Source: Fluviicola sp. (lineage in GTDB: Bacteria; Bacteroidota; Bacteroidia; Flavobacteriales_D; Crocinitomicaceae). From it: 64,000 nt of DNA. The number at the start of each line of letters is the position of its first letter. Position 1 is the stretch's first letter. Below the pieces are notes generated by a model. The model made no database searches and was not told the origin of the DNA. It saw only the letters and a list, made by a program, of their open reading frames with translations. Shown in pieces: positions 37,050 through 46,742 of the stretch. The position numbers were made by a program, and so were the translations under genes. Location: contig NZ_JBCNJT010000001.1 of assembly GCF_039596395.1 (NCBI RefSeq), forward strand, positions 310,001-374,000, given 5' to 3'.

Positions 37050-38993
37050 ATGATTAATGTAACTCTTCCTGACGGATCAGTTAGACAATACGAAGCAGGA
37101 GCAACAGCATTGGATGTTGCTCTTAGCATTTCTGAAGGATTGGCTCGTAACGTATTGGCAGCCAAAGTGGATAACGTGGTAATCGACGCGACTCGTCCGT
37201 TGACCGGTGACTGTACCTTGCAGTTGCTGACCTGGAACGATGCGGACGGAAAATCGACCATGTGGCACTCTTCAGCTCACTTAATGGCGGAAGCCCTGGA
37301 GTTTTATTATCCGGGAATCAAATTGGCTATCGGTCCTCCGATTGCCAACGGTTATTACTACGACGTCGATTTTATGGATTACACCTTCAAAGAAGAAGAT
37401 CTTCCGAAAATCGAAGAAAAAATGAAGGAACTTGCAAAGCTAAAGAACCCTTTTGTACGTAAAGAAGTTTCCAAAGCAGATGCATTGGCTTATTTCACCG
37501 AGAAAGAAGATCCGTACAAATTGGAGTTGATCCAGGATTTACCGGATGGTTCGATCACGTTCTATACGCAGGGGAATTTCACGGATCTTTGCCGTGGGCC
37601 GCACATTCCGGATACCGGGTTCATTAAAGCAGTGAAGTTGATGTCGATCGCCGGAGCATACTGGCGCGGAGACGAAAAAAATAAGCAGTTGACACGCGTT
37701 TACGGGATTACTTTCCCGAAACAAGCGGAGTTGACCGAATACCTGGAGAAAGTGGAAGAGGCAAAACGCCGTGACCACCGTAAATTGGGGAAAGAACTGG
37801 AATTGTTTACCTTCTCTCAGAAAGTAGGTTCAGGTTTACCGCTGTGGTTGCCGAAAGGAGCTGCATTGCGTGAGCGTTTGGAAAATTTCCTGAAGAGAGC
37901 ACAGCGTAAAGCCGGTTACGAGCAGGTAATCACTCCGCACATCGGGAACAAGGATTTGTATGTGACTTCCGGTCACTACGAGAAATACGGTGCGGATTCG
38001 TTCCAGCCGATCAAAACTCCGGACCCGAACGAGGAATTCCTGTTGAAGCCGATGAACTGTCCGCATCACTGTGAGATTTTCAAGAGCAGGCCGCGCTCCT
38101 ACAAAGATTTACCGGCTCGTTTTGCAGAGTTCGGAACCGTTTACCGGTACGAGCAAAGCGGTGAGCTTCACGGATTGACACGTGTACGCGGATTTACGCA
38201 GGATGATGCGCATATCTTCTGTATGCAGGACCAGGTGAAGGACGAATTCAAGAAGGTAATCGACTTGGTATTGTACATTTTCAAGACATTGGATTTCCAG
38301 AATTTCAAGGCACAGATCTCTTTGCGTGATCCTGAGAATCCGACGAAATACATCGGTTCCGATGAGAACTGGGCAAAGGCGGAAAGTGCGATCATTGAAG
38401 CGGCAGCAGAGAAAAACCTTCCGACAGTAGTGGAATTGGGTGAAGCGGCATTTTACGGCCCGAAACTCGATTTCATGGTGCAGGATGCTTTGGGAAGAGA
38501 GTGGCAGCTTGGAACAATCCAGGTAGATTACAATTTACCGGAGCGTTTTGAACTGGAATATACGGGAGCAGATAACCAAAAACACCGTCCGGTAATGATT
38601 CACCGTGCGCCTTTCGGGTCCATGGAACGTTTCGTTGCCGTGTTGTTGGAACACTGTGCGGGAGACTTCCCGTTGTGGTTAACAACCGAGCAAGTTGCAA
38701 TCCTACCGATCAGCGATAAATACAACGATTATGCGAAAGATGTATTGGAATTGCTAAATAATTCCGATATTCGCGGATTCGTTGACGACCGTAACGAAAA
38801 GATAGGCAAGAAAATACGTGAGGCGGAACTGAAAAAAATCCCGTTCATGCTGGTTGTCGGAGAGAAAGAAGCTGAGGAAAAGCAAGTATCTGTAAGACAG
38901 CGTGGAGAAGGAGATAAAGGTTCGATGGCAATAGATGCTTTCGCAACTTTAGTGGGCCAGGCTATAGAAAAAGAATTGTCGACAAATGTTTAA
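37050..38993 (+). CDS. thrS: threonyl-tRNA synthetase
   Basis: A class II aminoacyl-tRNA synthetase that charges tRNA-Thr. The 647 residues show the N-terminal TGS domain (about 1-60), the editing/zinc-handling domain ([12 protein letters not shown], with H-x3-H near residue 71), the catalytic core with motif 2 ([14 protein letters not shown]) and motif 3 ([14 protein letters not shown]), and the C-terminal anticodon-binding domain (about 545-647). I choose the ATG at 37050; a GTG at 37047 adds one residue. It leads the conserved thrS-infC-rpmI-rplT group. Confidence 0.97.
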   Translation: MINVTLPDGSVRQYEAGATALDVALSISEGLARNVLAAKVDNVVIDATRPLTGDCTLQLLTWNDADGKSTMWHSSAHLMAEALEFYYPGIKLAIGPPIANGYYYDVDFMDYTFKEEDLPKIEEKMKELAKLKNPFVRKEVSKADALAYFTEKEDPYKLELIQDLPDGSITFYTQGNFTDLCRGPHIPDTGFIKAVKLMSIAGAYWRGDEKNKQLTRVYGITFPKQAELTEYLEKVEEAKRRDHRKLGKELELFTFSQKVGSGLPLWLPKGAALRERLENFLKRAQRKAGYEQVITPHIGNKDLYVTSGHYEKYGADSFQPIKTPDPNEEFLLKPMNCPHHCEIFKSRPRSYKDLPARFAEFGTVYRYEQSGELHGLTRVRGFTQDDAHIFCMQDQVKDEFKKVIDLVLYIFKTLDFQNFKAQISLRDPENPTKYIGSDENWAKAESAIIEAAAEKNLPTVVELGEAAFYGPKLDFMVQDALGREWQLGTIQVDYNLPERFELEYTGADNQKHRPVMIHRAPFGSMERFVAVLLEHCAGDFPLWLTTEQVAILPISDKYNDYAKDVLELLNNSDIRGFVDDRNEKIGKKIREAELKKIPFMLVVGEKEAEEKQVSVRQRGEGDKGSMAIDAFATLVGQAIEKELSTNV

Positions 38994-39001
38994 TAAACTG
39001 A

Positions 39002-39547
39002 ATGAGAAAAGACAGTAGAAAACCAGTAAGAAAAGAAAATAACGACGAGCACAAAATAAACGGGAAGATCACCGCACGTGAAATCCGTTTGGTTGTGGAG
39101 GGAGAAGAACCGAAAGTTATGAGTTTGAGTGCTGCACTGCAATTGGCAGAAGAGCAGGAACTGGACTTGGTGGAAATCTCTCCGAACGCGGTGCCACCGG
39201 TTTGTAAGATTATGGATTACCGTAAATTCTTATACAACCAAAAAAGAAAGCAAAAAGAATTGAAAGCGAAACAAAGTAAAGTTGTTTTGAAAGAAATTCG
39301 TTTTGGTCCGAATACAGACGATCATGATTTTCAATTTAAATTGACCCATGCACGTAAGTTTTTGGAAGAAGGTTCCAAGGTAAAGGCATATGTATTTTTC
39401 CGCGGTAGAACGATTGTGTTCAAAGACAGAGGTGAAATCCTGTTGTTGAAATTCGTTCAGGAATTGGCTGATATCGGGACATTGGAGCAAATGCCGAAAT
39501 TGGAAGGGAAGAGAATGATCGTGATGATCAACCCTAAGAAGAAGTAA
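39002..39547 (+). CDS. infC: translation initiation factor IF-3
   Basis: A 181-residue two-domain IF-3 that keeps ribosomal subunits apart and checks initiator tRNA selection. N-domain about 15-85 ([33 protein letters not shown]), basic linker ([13 protein letters not shown]), C-domain 92-178 ([20 protein letters not shown]). Starts with an ATG 8 bp after thrS, not the rare AUU used in E. coli, so the classic IF-3 start-codon autocontrol is not apparent here. Confidence 0.97.
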   Translation: MRKDSRKPVRKENNDEHKINGKITAREIRLVVEGEEPKVMSLSAALQLAEEQELDLVEISPNAVPPVCKIMDYRKFLYNQKRKQKELKAKQSKVVLKEIRFGPNTDDHDFQFKLTHARKFLEEGSKVKAYVFFRGRTIVFKDRGEILLLKFVQELADIGTLEQMPKLEGKRMIVMINPKKK

Positions 39548-39652
39548 TTATAAATGATCAATGGAGGAATTATCAGGACTTGATAATTGATAATTCAGAA
39601 ATTGATCATTGAAAGACTATGATAAAGTGTTCATTTTTTAAAAAAGAGAAAA

Positions 39653-39850
39653 ATGCCAAAAATGAAAACAAATTCCAGTGCAAAGAAACGTTTCACTGTA
39701 ACTGGATCAGGTAAAATCAAGAGAAAACACGCTTTCAAAAGCCACATTCTTACGAAAAAAACCAAGAAGCAAAAACGTAATTTAACTCACGCAGGTTTGG
39801 TTCACGAATCAGATTTGTCGAACGTTAAATTAATGTTGAACATGAAGTAA
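39653..39850 (+). CDS. rpmI: 50S ribosomal protein L35
   Basis: 65 residues, the normal length, with family features [14 protein letters not shown] at the N-terminus and [20 protein letters not shown] in the middle. Third gene of the thrS-infC-rpmI-rplT cluster. The 105-bp gap from infC is AT-rich and holds an inverted repeat (TGATCAAT near 39555 with ATTGATCA near 39601). Confidence 0.96.
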   Translation: MPKMKTNSSAKKRFTVTGSGKIKRKHAFKSHILTKKTKKQKRNLTHAGLVHESDLSNVKLMLNMK

Positions 39851-39975
39851 TCCCTCACTTCTTTCAAGAAGGGAAATTTTTGTCCCGGTTCAGCCGGGGC
39901 GGTAATTGTTTAACCAGGTAATGAGTACCAAAGATCCGCCGCGGCGGACACTCCTTATCAAAAAAACTAAAAGTT
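39851..39975 (+). promoter_or_regulatory. structured rpmI-rplT spacer, candidate leader
   Basis: The 125-nt spacer is unusually folded for an in-operon gap: a CTTC-rich hairpin with a T-tract (39851-39882), a CCCGG/CCGGG stem with 5-nt loop (39884-39898), and a perfect 14-bp palindrome TCCGCCGCGGCGGA (39935-39948). L20 is known to autoregulate this operon in other bacteria by binding leader RNA; this spacer is a candidate site, but the palindrome may instead be a dispersed repeat. Confidence 0.35.
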
Positions 39976-40323
39976 ATGCCAAGATCGGTAAATCACGTTG
40001 CTTCAAGAGCTCGCAGAAAGAACTTTATGAAGTTGGCCAAAGGATACTACGGCCGTAGAAAAAATGTTTGGACAGTAGCGAAAAACGCTATTGAAAAAGG
40101 ATTAAATTATGCTTACGAAGGTCGTAAGCAAAAGAAAAGAAATTTCCGCGCTTTGTGGATTCAGCGTATCAACGCTGGAGCTCGCCTGCACGGAATGAGC
40201 TATTCTCAATTCATGGGGGCTGTAAACAAAAGCGGTATCGAATTGAACCGTAAAGTTTTAGCTGACCTGGCAATGAACCACCCTGAGGCGTTCAAAGCTG
40301 TAGTTGACTCTGTGAAAAAATAA
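39976..40323 (+). CDS. rplT: 50S ribosomal protein L20
   Basis: 115 residues, the normal length, beginning [19 protein letters not shown] and with the family motifs [20 protein letters not shown] and RDLR-like [18 protein letters not shown]. It binds 23S rRNA early in 50S assembly. Last gene in the cluster, followed by a strong terminator. Confidence 0.97.
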   Translation: MPRSVNHVASRARRKNFMKLAKGYYGRRKNVWTVAKNAIEKGLNYAYEGRKQKKRNFRALWIQRINAGARLHGMSYSQFMGAVNKSGIELNRKVLADLAMNHPEAFKAVVDSVKK

Positions 40324-40351
40324 AAATCGAAAATACACTTTATCAAATAAG

Positions 40352-40380
40352 AAAGGCGGTTCGAAAGAATCGCCTTTTTT
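40352..40380 (+). terminator. terminator of the rplT operon
   Basis: Stem AAAGGCG/CGCCTTT with a further inner TTC/GAA pairing around GAAA, followed by a run of T. Lies 28 bp after the rplT stop. Confidence 0.85.
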
Positions 40381-40442
40381 GTTATAAATCTTAATCAATA
40401 AAATGTAACTCCGGATTTACTTTGTAGATAGTACAGGTGTTT

Positions 40443-41243
40443 TCATTCGTCCAATAATCCGGGAATGATCCGCTGATAAGCTTCACTCTTAATAATTCCG
40501 TTATGTCCGACTCCTTTCAGTACAAATAAGCGGTCACCGGTTTTGAATTCTTTTTTCAGTTTCCGGGAAGAACCGACATAAATTCCATGATCTTTGTCTC
40601 CGTGAAAAATAACCACCGGCATGGTACAATCCTTCAGATACTCATTGGTTTTCAGTTGATACCTCAAAATGAAAGTGGGAAGGAAGGGATATTTATGGCG
40701 CATCAGATCCGTGAGGTTGTAATAGGGAGCGTGCAGAATCAATAATCTCGGGTGGTTGACCGAGGCAAGTCTGGAAGCAAACCCGGTTCCGATCGAGTAA
40801 CCTAAAACACATATCTTATTTTCAGGATAGGATTTCTTCATTTCATTGTAAGCTGTCTGCACATCCCGGTGCAATTGTTCTTCGTTGTCAATACTTCCTT
40901 CACTCTTTCCATAACCCCTGTAATCCAACATGAAAACGTCGTAATGCAGTTTTGTAAAGGTTTCGGCAACAATTCCGCAGGAATTCACAGATCCTCCGTT
41001 TCCATGTAAATAAAAGATAAGCCCCCTGGATTCCGGCACTTTAAACAGCAGGCCATTCAGGATTTTGCCATCTGTTGTGCGAATGCTTCTTTCTACGAAT
41101 TTCTGATCGAATTCAAAAGTGAAATCTCCCGGATGTTTGGTCGGGAGGAAAATAATCCCTTCCTGCTTATAATAGAGCAGGATACATCCTGAGACATACA
41201 ATATGCCGATAAGCAAAAGTGTTCTCAGGAGAAATTTTCTCAT
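40443..41243 (-). CDS. alpha/beta hydrolase
   Basis: A 266-residue serine hydrolase with an N-terminal membrane anchor or signal (about 5-25). Motifs: oxyanion loop HGNGGS (80-85), DYRGYGKSEG (107-116), nucleophile elbow GYSIG with Ser150, acid within FHGDKD (about 215-220) and His in GVGHNG (about 246). The closest style is the BEM46/ABHD13-like family, but the substrate is unknown. The gene follows the small secreted protein at 41278-41685 by 34 bp and may share its transcript. Confidence 0.87.
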   Translation of the reverse strand: MRKFLLRTLLLIGILYVSGCILLYYKQEGIIFLPTKHPGDFTFEFDQKFVERSIRTTDGKILNGLLFKVPESRGLIFYLHGNGGSVNSCGIVAETFTKLHYDVFMLDYRGYGKSEGSIDNEEQLHRDVQTAYNEMKKSYPENKICVLGYSIGTGFASRLASVNHPRLLILHAPYYNLTDLMRHKYPFLPTFILRYQLKTNEYLKDCTMPVVIFHGDKDHGIYVGSSRKLKKEFKTGDRLFVLKGVGHNGIIKSEAYQRIIPGLLDE

Positions 41244-41277
41244 TTTAGGTGATTTAAACTTTGTTATAAAGATAGAA

Positions 41278-41685
41278 TTAATCCGGTCGCTGCTTCAAAA
41301 TAATTCGTGCAAATTTCCAGGTCCGGTTTACCGAGGGACTGAAATTAAATACATATTGCATTTCGCTGCCTATAAGCTTTGGAGTGATGATCTGCTGAAA
41401 ACTGGCTTCGTATTTTTGGTTGGGGATTTGTGCCAGTTCATCTACTTTTTCACTGCTTTGATATTCGAAAACACTGATGGAAGAATTTTCCATTCCGCCC
41501 CAATCGGTCCAAATTTCGAATTTTAAAGTATCTCCTAGAGAAACTTCAAGCTCCAGGATTTGGGAAGCTCCTTCATAACTGGTTGCAACCAGTTTTTGAT
41601 TGACATAAATCCGCATTTCATCCAACCCGTCCGCATAAGCGAATCTTCCTGCCAGCAGAACAATCAAAAAAAGGAAGAGCTTCAT
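41278..41685 (-). CDS. small secreted protein of unknown function
   Basis: I choose the ATG at 41685 (MKLFLFLIVLLAGRFAYA, signal peptide); an ATG three codons upstream is possible. The ~117-residue mature part is beta-rich (MRIYVNQKLVATSYEGASQ, LKFEIWTDWGGMENSSISV) and could be a single beta-sandwich. No family recognised. Confidence 0.68.
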   Translation of the reverse strand: MKLFLFLIVLLAGRFAYADGLDEMRIYVNQKLVATSYEGASQILELEVSLGDTLKFEIWTDWGGMENSSISVFEYQSSEKVDELAQIPNQKYEASFQQIITPKLIGSEMQYVFNFSPSVNRTWKFARIILKQRPD

Positions 41686-41860
41686 AATCGTCAATTTAAT
41701 GAAAGGTACGAAAAACAGCTTACAATTCCGTATTTATCTGCTGTAGCGGATTGTTTTTTCAAAAGCTTTCGTTTTTTTCTTGTTCGTAAATCCTTTACGT
41801 GGTTGATAACTAATTTTGCCTTGTTGATTAATTATTAATCAAATTTAGATTTTAAAATAA

Positions 41861-41878
41861 TCAAAAGTGTACTTTTGA
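41861..41878. promoter_or_regulatory. inverted repeat upstream of dinB, candidate operator
   Basis: Arms TCAAAAGT and ACTTTTGA are perfect inverted repeats separated by 2 bp, 73 bp before the dinB start. The dyad has the size of a repressor site, and the gene behind it is of the DNA-damage type. It does not match a LexA box I can name. Confidence 0.35.
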
Positions 41879-41950
41879 AACCGGAACGAATCTACGGATT
41901 ATTCCCTGTTCGGAAACGTTATGCAGCCGTAATTTTTAAAACTACGAGAC

Positions 41951-43171
41951 ATGAACGAACAACAACGAAGCATTGTCCACATGGACCTGGATACCTTTTT
42001 TGTCTCCTGTGAACGCCTGGAAGACAGCCGCCTGAACGGAAAGCCCATCTTAATCGGTGGAGCATCTGACCGTGGAGTCGTAGCCAGTTGTAGTTACGAA
42101 GCCCGCAAATACGGAATTCATTCGGCAATGCCCATGAAAATGGCCAAAGAGCGTTGCCCGGAAGCGATTATTATCAGTGGAAATTCGGCCAATTACACGA
42201 AATATTCGCGACTGGTAACGGATATCATCCAGGATGCAGTACCGGTGGTGGAAAAATCTTCAATTGATGAGTTCTACATAGACCTTTCGGGAATGGACCG
42301 CTTTTTTGGATGCTACAAGTATGCCGGTGAACTGCGGCAAAAGATCATGAAAGAAACCGGATTACCCATTTCCTTTGGAATGTCGGTTAACAAAACCGTT
42401 TCCAAGATCGCAACGGGAGAGGCGAAACCGAATAACCAGATGAATGTCATCGACGGGCAAGAAAAGGGATTCTTAAATCCGTTATCTGTGCAGAAAATTC
42501 CGATGGTGGGAATGAAAACCTACCAGACGCTTTGCAGCCTGGGAGTGAAACGCATCGGGACCATTCAGCAAATGCCGGTAGAAATGCTGGAAAGTGTACT
42601 CGGACAAAACGGCATTGCCATCTGGAAAAAAGCACAGGGAATTGATAACAGCCCGGTGATCCAGTACAGCGAGCGGAAATCGATTTCCAGTGAACGCACT
42701 TTTGAGAAAGATACGATCGATGTGGTACGTTTGAGAGCCATTGTTTTTGCCCTGGCAGAGAACCTGGTTTTCCAGTTGCGTAAACAGAAAAAAGTATGCG
42801 CCTGCATTTTGGTAAAGATCCGGTATTCCGATTTTCAAACCACGACCCTGCAGCAGCGGATTCCTTATTCGGCGGCGGATCATGAAATCATTCCGGTTGT
42901 AATGAACCTCTTTGAAAAATTGCATAACCGCAGGTTGCTGGTGCGTTTGGTTGGAGTTCGCATGAGCGAATTGGTACACGGGAATTACCAGATGCGCCTG
43001 TTCGACGAAGGTTCCAGATTGGCCACTTTGTACCATTCAATGGATGATATCCGGGAGCGTTTCGGAGAACGGGCAATCCAGCGTGCGATTGGCATGCAGG
43101 TGAAACGGATCGGACATTTTAATCCTTTTAGGGGAGAAACCCCGGTGATAGTTGCAAACCGTATTGTCTAA
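41951..43171 (+). CDS. dinB: Y-family DNA polymerase (Pol IV type)
   Basis: A 406-residue translesion polymerase. Catalytic acids are visible in HMDLDTFFVSCE (D12) and SSIDEFYIDLS (D106, E107); ISFGMSVNKTVSKIATGEAKPN and the helix-hairpin-helix stretch VQKIPMVGMKTYQTLCSLGV follow, then the little-finger domain (about 240-370). It copies damaged DNA at low fidelity. The second DnaE-type polymerase downstream recalls the dinB/imuB-dnaE2 mutagenesis cassettes, but no ImuA-like gene is seen. The last ~25 residues show no clear beta-clamp motif. Confidence 0.93.
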   Translation: MNEQQRSIVHMDLDTFFVSCERLEDSRLNGKPILIGGASDRGVVASCSYEARKYGIHSAMPMKMAKERCPEAIIISGNSANYTKYSRLVTDIIQDAVPVVEKSSIDEFYIDLSGMDRFFGCYKYAGELRQKIMKETGLPISFGMSVNKTVSKIATGEAKPNNQMNVIDGQEKGFLNPLSVQKIPMVGMKTYQTLCSLGVKRIGTIQQMPVEMLESVLGQNGIAIWKKAQGIDNSPVIQYSERKSISSERTFEKDTIDVVRLRAIVFALAENLVFQLRKQKKVCACILVKIRYSDFQTTTLQQRIPYSAADHEIIPVVMNLFEKLHNRRLLVRLVGVRMSELVHGNYQMRLFDEGSRLATLYHSMDDIRERFGERAIQRAIGMQVKRIGHFNPFRGETPVIVANRIV

Positions 43172-43254
43172 CATTTTCTGCAAAGGGAGAAAATGGGAGC
43201 GGAATTATCGAATATCCGAAGCAAACAGGTTTGAACTACGCAGGCACACTTGTC

Positions 43255-43611
43255 TTGTAAACCATTTAGGTAATTGGTTTACAAACAATAAACCCGGAGG
43301 TGGTCCGTAATGGCGGATCGCCTCCACATCCAATGACGAAATGAAAAAGAAACGAATAGTCAGCCCGAACTGACATTAAATGAACAACCCGACCACCTGA
43401 AATCGCACCTGTTGTTGCCCTCTGTTCACTAATAACCACCACCACCGCCACAACCTAAGGCTAACCACAACGAACAGAGGGAAACGATTGGAACCAGGCT
43501 CCTGGATGTCACGCATGCTGCCGGATTAAGAGAGAAGGTATAAGCACCGTGACACCAGGAATTTGGTTGTTTAAAAAAAAAGAAGCTTCGACTCCGCTCA
43601 GCTTCCTTTTT
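43255..43611 (+). ncRNA. candidate structured RNA or leader between dinB and dnaE
   Basis: Five strong inverted repeats follow each other: H1 TTGTAAACCA/TGGTTTACAA (43255-43284, 10 bp perfect); H2 GGAGG..TCCG/CGGA..CCTCC (43296-43325); H3 AATCG outside CCCTCTGTTC/GAACAGAGGG (43401-43489; 10-bp perfect inner arms, 44-nt loop); H4 AACCA, CCTGG, GTCACG against CGTGAC, CCAGG, TGGTT (43492-43568); and a terminator hairpin with T-run (43582-43611). The right arm of H1 can alternatively pair with 43290-43294 (GGTTT/AAACC), a possible switch. No credible protein frame covers the region. It could be an independent RNA or a 5' leader that attenuates dnaE, which starts 54 nt after the T-run. Family not recognised. 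Confidence 0.4.
43582..43611 (+). terminator. terminator or attenuator before dnaE
   Basis: Stem GAAGCT/AGCTTC, 12-nt loop, then C and five T. It ends 54 nt before the dnaE ATG, so unless dnaE has its own promoter in that short interval, transcripts must read through it. The stem-loop sequence GCTTCGACTCCGCTCAGC looks like a type often repeated in Bacteroidota genomes. Confidence 0.65.
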
Positions 43612-43665
43612 CAAGAATCTTCGGTGACTTAGCGAAATCTAAGCCATCGCAAATTGGCAATTACT

Positions 43666-46611
43666 ATGATAAATGTTCATTCGTGTTACAGTTTAAAATA
43701 CGGGATGGTGGATCCGGAAGAATTGGTGCAATGGGGCGCAGGTTCCGGTTATGAACGCATTGCATTGACTGATATCAATAACACTTCGGGAATATTGAAT
43801 TTTGTCCGTTACAGCCAGGAAAATGGCCGCATTCCTGTTGTGGGTGTCGATTTCCGGAATGGAATAGCATGTTGTTATGTGGTTTTGGCCAGAAACAATG
43901 AAGGCTTCATGGAAATAAATACGTTCCTGAGTAAGCATACACATGAAGAAACGCCTTTTCCGGCGAAAGCTCCGGCATTTCAGAACTGCGTGGTTATTTA
44001 TCCCTGGGGAAAAGAACCGGAAATCCTTGAATCGTATGAGTTTATTGGTGTAGCAGCACACCAGCTGAACCGCTTTCGAATGAATCCGGATAAAGACGGA
44101 GCGAAATACCTGGCGCTTGCCGGTATGACTTTTCGTTCCAAACGTGATTTCAACACGCACCGCCTGCTTCGGGCAATTGATCAAAACGTGTTACTTTCCA
44201 AATTACCGCCTGAAGAGCAAACCAGGGAAGATGAAGTGTTTTTGCAAAGAGAAAGCTTGCTCGAACGCTATGAAGAATTCGGTGAATTGGTGCTCCGGGC
44301 AGAAAAAATCCTCGAAAGCTGTTCCATTGAATTTGAGTTTGCACCCCGGGCAGCTTCCCAGAATCTGGCGCTTTACACCAACTCCAGGGAAGAAGACCTC
44401 CAATTGATCCGTTCACTTTGTGAAGAAGGACTGAAAAATCGTTACGATATCACGACAACGGAAATCAAGGAGCGGATAGAAAAAGAAATCAAGGTGATTG
44501 ATGAAAAAAACTACATCACCTATTTTTTGATCGCCTGGGATATTATTTCCTACGCGAAATCCAAAGGATATTATTATGTAGGAAGGGGAAGCGGGGCAAA
44601 CAGTTTGGTGGCCTATTTACTGGGAATCACAGATGTGGATCCGCTGGAACTGGATCTGTATTTCGAACGCTTCATCAACCTCTACCGGCAGAACCCTCCG
44701 GATTTTGATATGGACTTTTCATGGCGAGACCGCGATGATGTGATCCGGTACGTTTTCGAACGCTTCGAGAATACGGCTTTGATCTGTACTTACAATACAT
44801 TCCAGTACAAAGCTACCGTGCGGGAATTGGGGAAAGTATTCGGCTTACCCAAAACGGATATCGACATGCTTTCGGGCGATAAGAAAAGAGAACTCAAAGC
44901 CGATCCGATCCAGGAACTGGTCTTGAAATACAGTGAATTGATAGCCGGACTTCCTTCTCACCTGAGTGTGCACGCAGGAGGAATGATCATCAGCGAAAAA
45001 CCGATCAATTATTTCACAGCCACTTTTTTGACTTCGAAAGGCTACAAAACAACCCAGTTTTCCATGATCGAATCGGAAGATGTGGGTTTGTATAAATTCG
45101 ACATCCTTTCACAAAGAGGTTTGGGGAAAATCCGGGATACGCTGGATATTATTGCGTATAACCAACCGGATCGCCCGCCTCACGACATTCACGATGTGCG
45201 CCGCTTTATTGTGGATGATAACATCAATAAACTGTTGCGTGAAGCGACTGCAATCGGCTGCTTTTATGTGGAATCTCCCGGAATGCGTATGCTGATGATC
45301 AAGCTGCGAACCAATACCTACCTGGAATTGGTTGCTGCAAGTTCCATTATCCGGCCGGGAGTTGCCTCTTCGGGGATGATGCGGGAATATATTTTAAGGC
45401 ATCGCAACCCGGAACGTGTCAGGGAAGCGCATCCTGTTTTGCTGGACATTATGCCGGATACTTATGGCGTAATGGTTTACCAGGAAGATGTGATCAAAGT
45501 GGCCAATCAGTTCGGAGGATTGGATCTGGCCGAATCAGACGTATTGAGAAGAGGAATGTCGGGAAAATTCCGCTCGCGGGATGAATTTTTGCTCGTCCAG
45601 GGTAAATTCTTTGAAAACTCCAGGCAAAGAGGCCATTCCGAAAGAGATATCAGCGAGATCTGGCGGCAGATCGAAAGTTTTGCCGGATATGCTTTTTCCA
45701 AAGGGCACTCGGCTTCATATGCGGTAGAAAGTTACCAGTGTTTGTACCTGAAAGCGTATTATCCGCTGGAATACATGGTGGCCACGATCAATAATTTCGG
45801 GGGATTCTACCGCACGGAAGTGTATGTGCTGGAAGCCAAAAAATTGGGAGCAACCATCGAAGCACCGTGCATAAACAGGAGCAAGGCAGAAACAATTATT
45901 CGCGGAACGGTTATCTGGCTGGGATTTCAGCACATTTCGGGAATCGAATTAAAACACATGCAGCGATTGGTACTGGAACGGGAAACAGGAGGGGAATTTA
46001 CCGGTTTCAACGACCTGATGCAGCGCATAGAAATTCCTTTGGAACAATTGTTATTACTGATCCGGATAGGAGCGTTGCGTTCCTTTGGAATCCCGAAAAA
46101 AGAATTGATGTGGAACGCTCATTTGAACGTTCACAAAGTCGTGTTGAAGTCGGAAAGCCAGCCCGAACTATTTTTACAGGAACGCCGGGAATTTGTGTTC
46201 CCGGAACTTACGGAAACAGATTTTGAGGAAGTTTTTGAGCAGATGGAATTACTGGACTTCCCCTTGTGCAATCCGTTCGAAGTACTAAAAGAAAAACCGC
46301 TGGATGGAGTTCTGGCGAAAGACCTGTTGAACTATGTAAACCGCAAAGTCCGTGTTTACGGATATTTGATCGCGGTGAAAAAAATTGTGAGCGCCAAAAA
46401 CCAGATCGTGCATTTCGGGACGCTTTTCGATGCCGAAGGTGAACAATTAGATACCGTTCATTTTCAGGATGTTGCTTTGAAACAACCGTTCCGGGGAAAA
46501 GGAATTTATGCGATTGATGGAAAAGTTGCCGAAGAATTCGGGCATTTTACCATAGAAGTGGAAAGTATGGAAAAAGTTCCTTACCGCGAAGACGTGCGGT
46601 ATAGCGAATAA
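43666..46611 (+). CDS. second DNA polymerase III alpha-type polymerase (error-prone DnaE-like)
   Basis: Start set at the ATG at 43666; a TTG four codons upstream is less likely. The 981-residue protein is shorter than replicative DnaE (about 1160). It has a PHP domain (1-~200), the C-family catalytic core with YVGRGSGANSLVAYLLGI, the metal acids PPDFDMDFS (D346, D348, D350), the fingers and tandem HhH region (about 740-820) and a C-terminal OB fold (about 900-960). The PHP metal site looks lost: INVHS in place of HxH, and LTDIN where active forms have TDH. It lies after dinB, so a translesion role is likely by analogy with dinB-dnaE2 cassettes. Confidence 0.88.
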   Translation: MINVHSCYSLKYGMVDPEELVQWGAGSGYERIALTDINNTSGILNFVRYSQENGRIPVVGVDFRNGIACCYVVLARNNEGFMEINTFLSKHTHEETPFPAKAPAFQNCVVIYPWGKEPEILESYEFIGVAAHQLNRFRMNPDKDGAKYLALAGMTFRSKRDFNTHRLLRAIDQNVLLSKLPPEEQTREDEVFLQRESLLERYEEFGELVLRAEKILESCSIEFEFAPRAASQNLALYTNSREEDLQLIRSLCEEGLKNRYDITTTEIKERIEKEIKVIDEKNYITYFLIAWDIISYAKSKGYYYVGRGSGANSLVAYLLGITDVDPLELDLYFERFINLYRQNPPDFDMDFSWRDRDDVIRYVFERFENTALICTYNTFQYKATVRELGKVFGLPKTDIDMLSGDKKRELKADPIQELVLKYSELIAGLPSHLSVHAGGMIISEKPINYFTATFLTSKGYKTTQFSMIESEDVGLYKFDILSQRGLGKIRDTLDIIAYNQPDRPPHDIHDVRRFIVDDNINKLLREATAIGCFYVESPGMRMLMIKLRTNTYLELVAASSIIRPGVASSGMMREYILRHRNPERVREAHPVLLDIMPDTYGVMVYQEDVIKVANQFGGLDLAESDVLRRGMSGKFRSRDEFLLVQGKFFENSRQRGHSERDISEIWRQIESFAGYAFSKGHSASYAVESYQCLYLKAYYPLEYMVATINNFGGFYRTEVYVLEAKKLGATIEAPCINRSKAETIIRGTVIWLGFQHISGIELKHMQRLVLERETGGEFTGFNDLMQRIEIPLEQLLLLIRIGALRSFGIPKKELMWNAHLNVHKVVLKSESQPELFLQERREFVFPELTETDFEEVFEQMELLDFPLCNPFEVLKEKPLDGVLAKDLLNYVNRKVRVYGYLIAVKKIVSAKNQIVHFGTLFDAEGEQLDTVHFQDVALKQPFRGKGIYAIDGKVAEEFGHFTIEVESMEKVPYREDVRYSE

Positions 46612-46693
46612 CTCATACAATTGTGTTATATTTGCAGTGAGAAAATAAATTCACACAAATAATTTTTGACAACAGTGCTAATTAAAAAAGTTG

Positions 46694-46701
46694 TATTTTT
46701 G
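46694..46701 (+). promoter_or_regulatory. -7 box TATTTTTG upstream of the 46743 gene
   Basis: The octamer fits TAnnTTTG; TTTG at 46665-46668 is a possible -33 element but 25 nt away, longer than usual. A second TAnnTTTG (TATATTTG) lies at 46627-46634. Leader would be about 35 nt. Confidence 0.35.
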
Positions 46702-46742
46702 CGACATCAAAACTACGCTACACATCTAATCAATAATGTTAC

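Noticed and set aside
43266-43614. Two 61-codon minus-strand frames, one ending in a Gly-rich tail (CGGGGGY)
   Set aside because: They read through the hairpin-rich interval antisense to it, lack a plausible start context, and the Gly tail stems from the ACC repeats in a loop.
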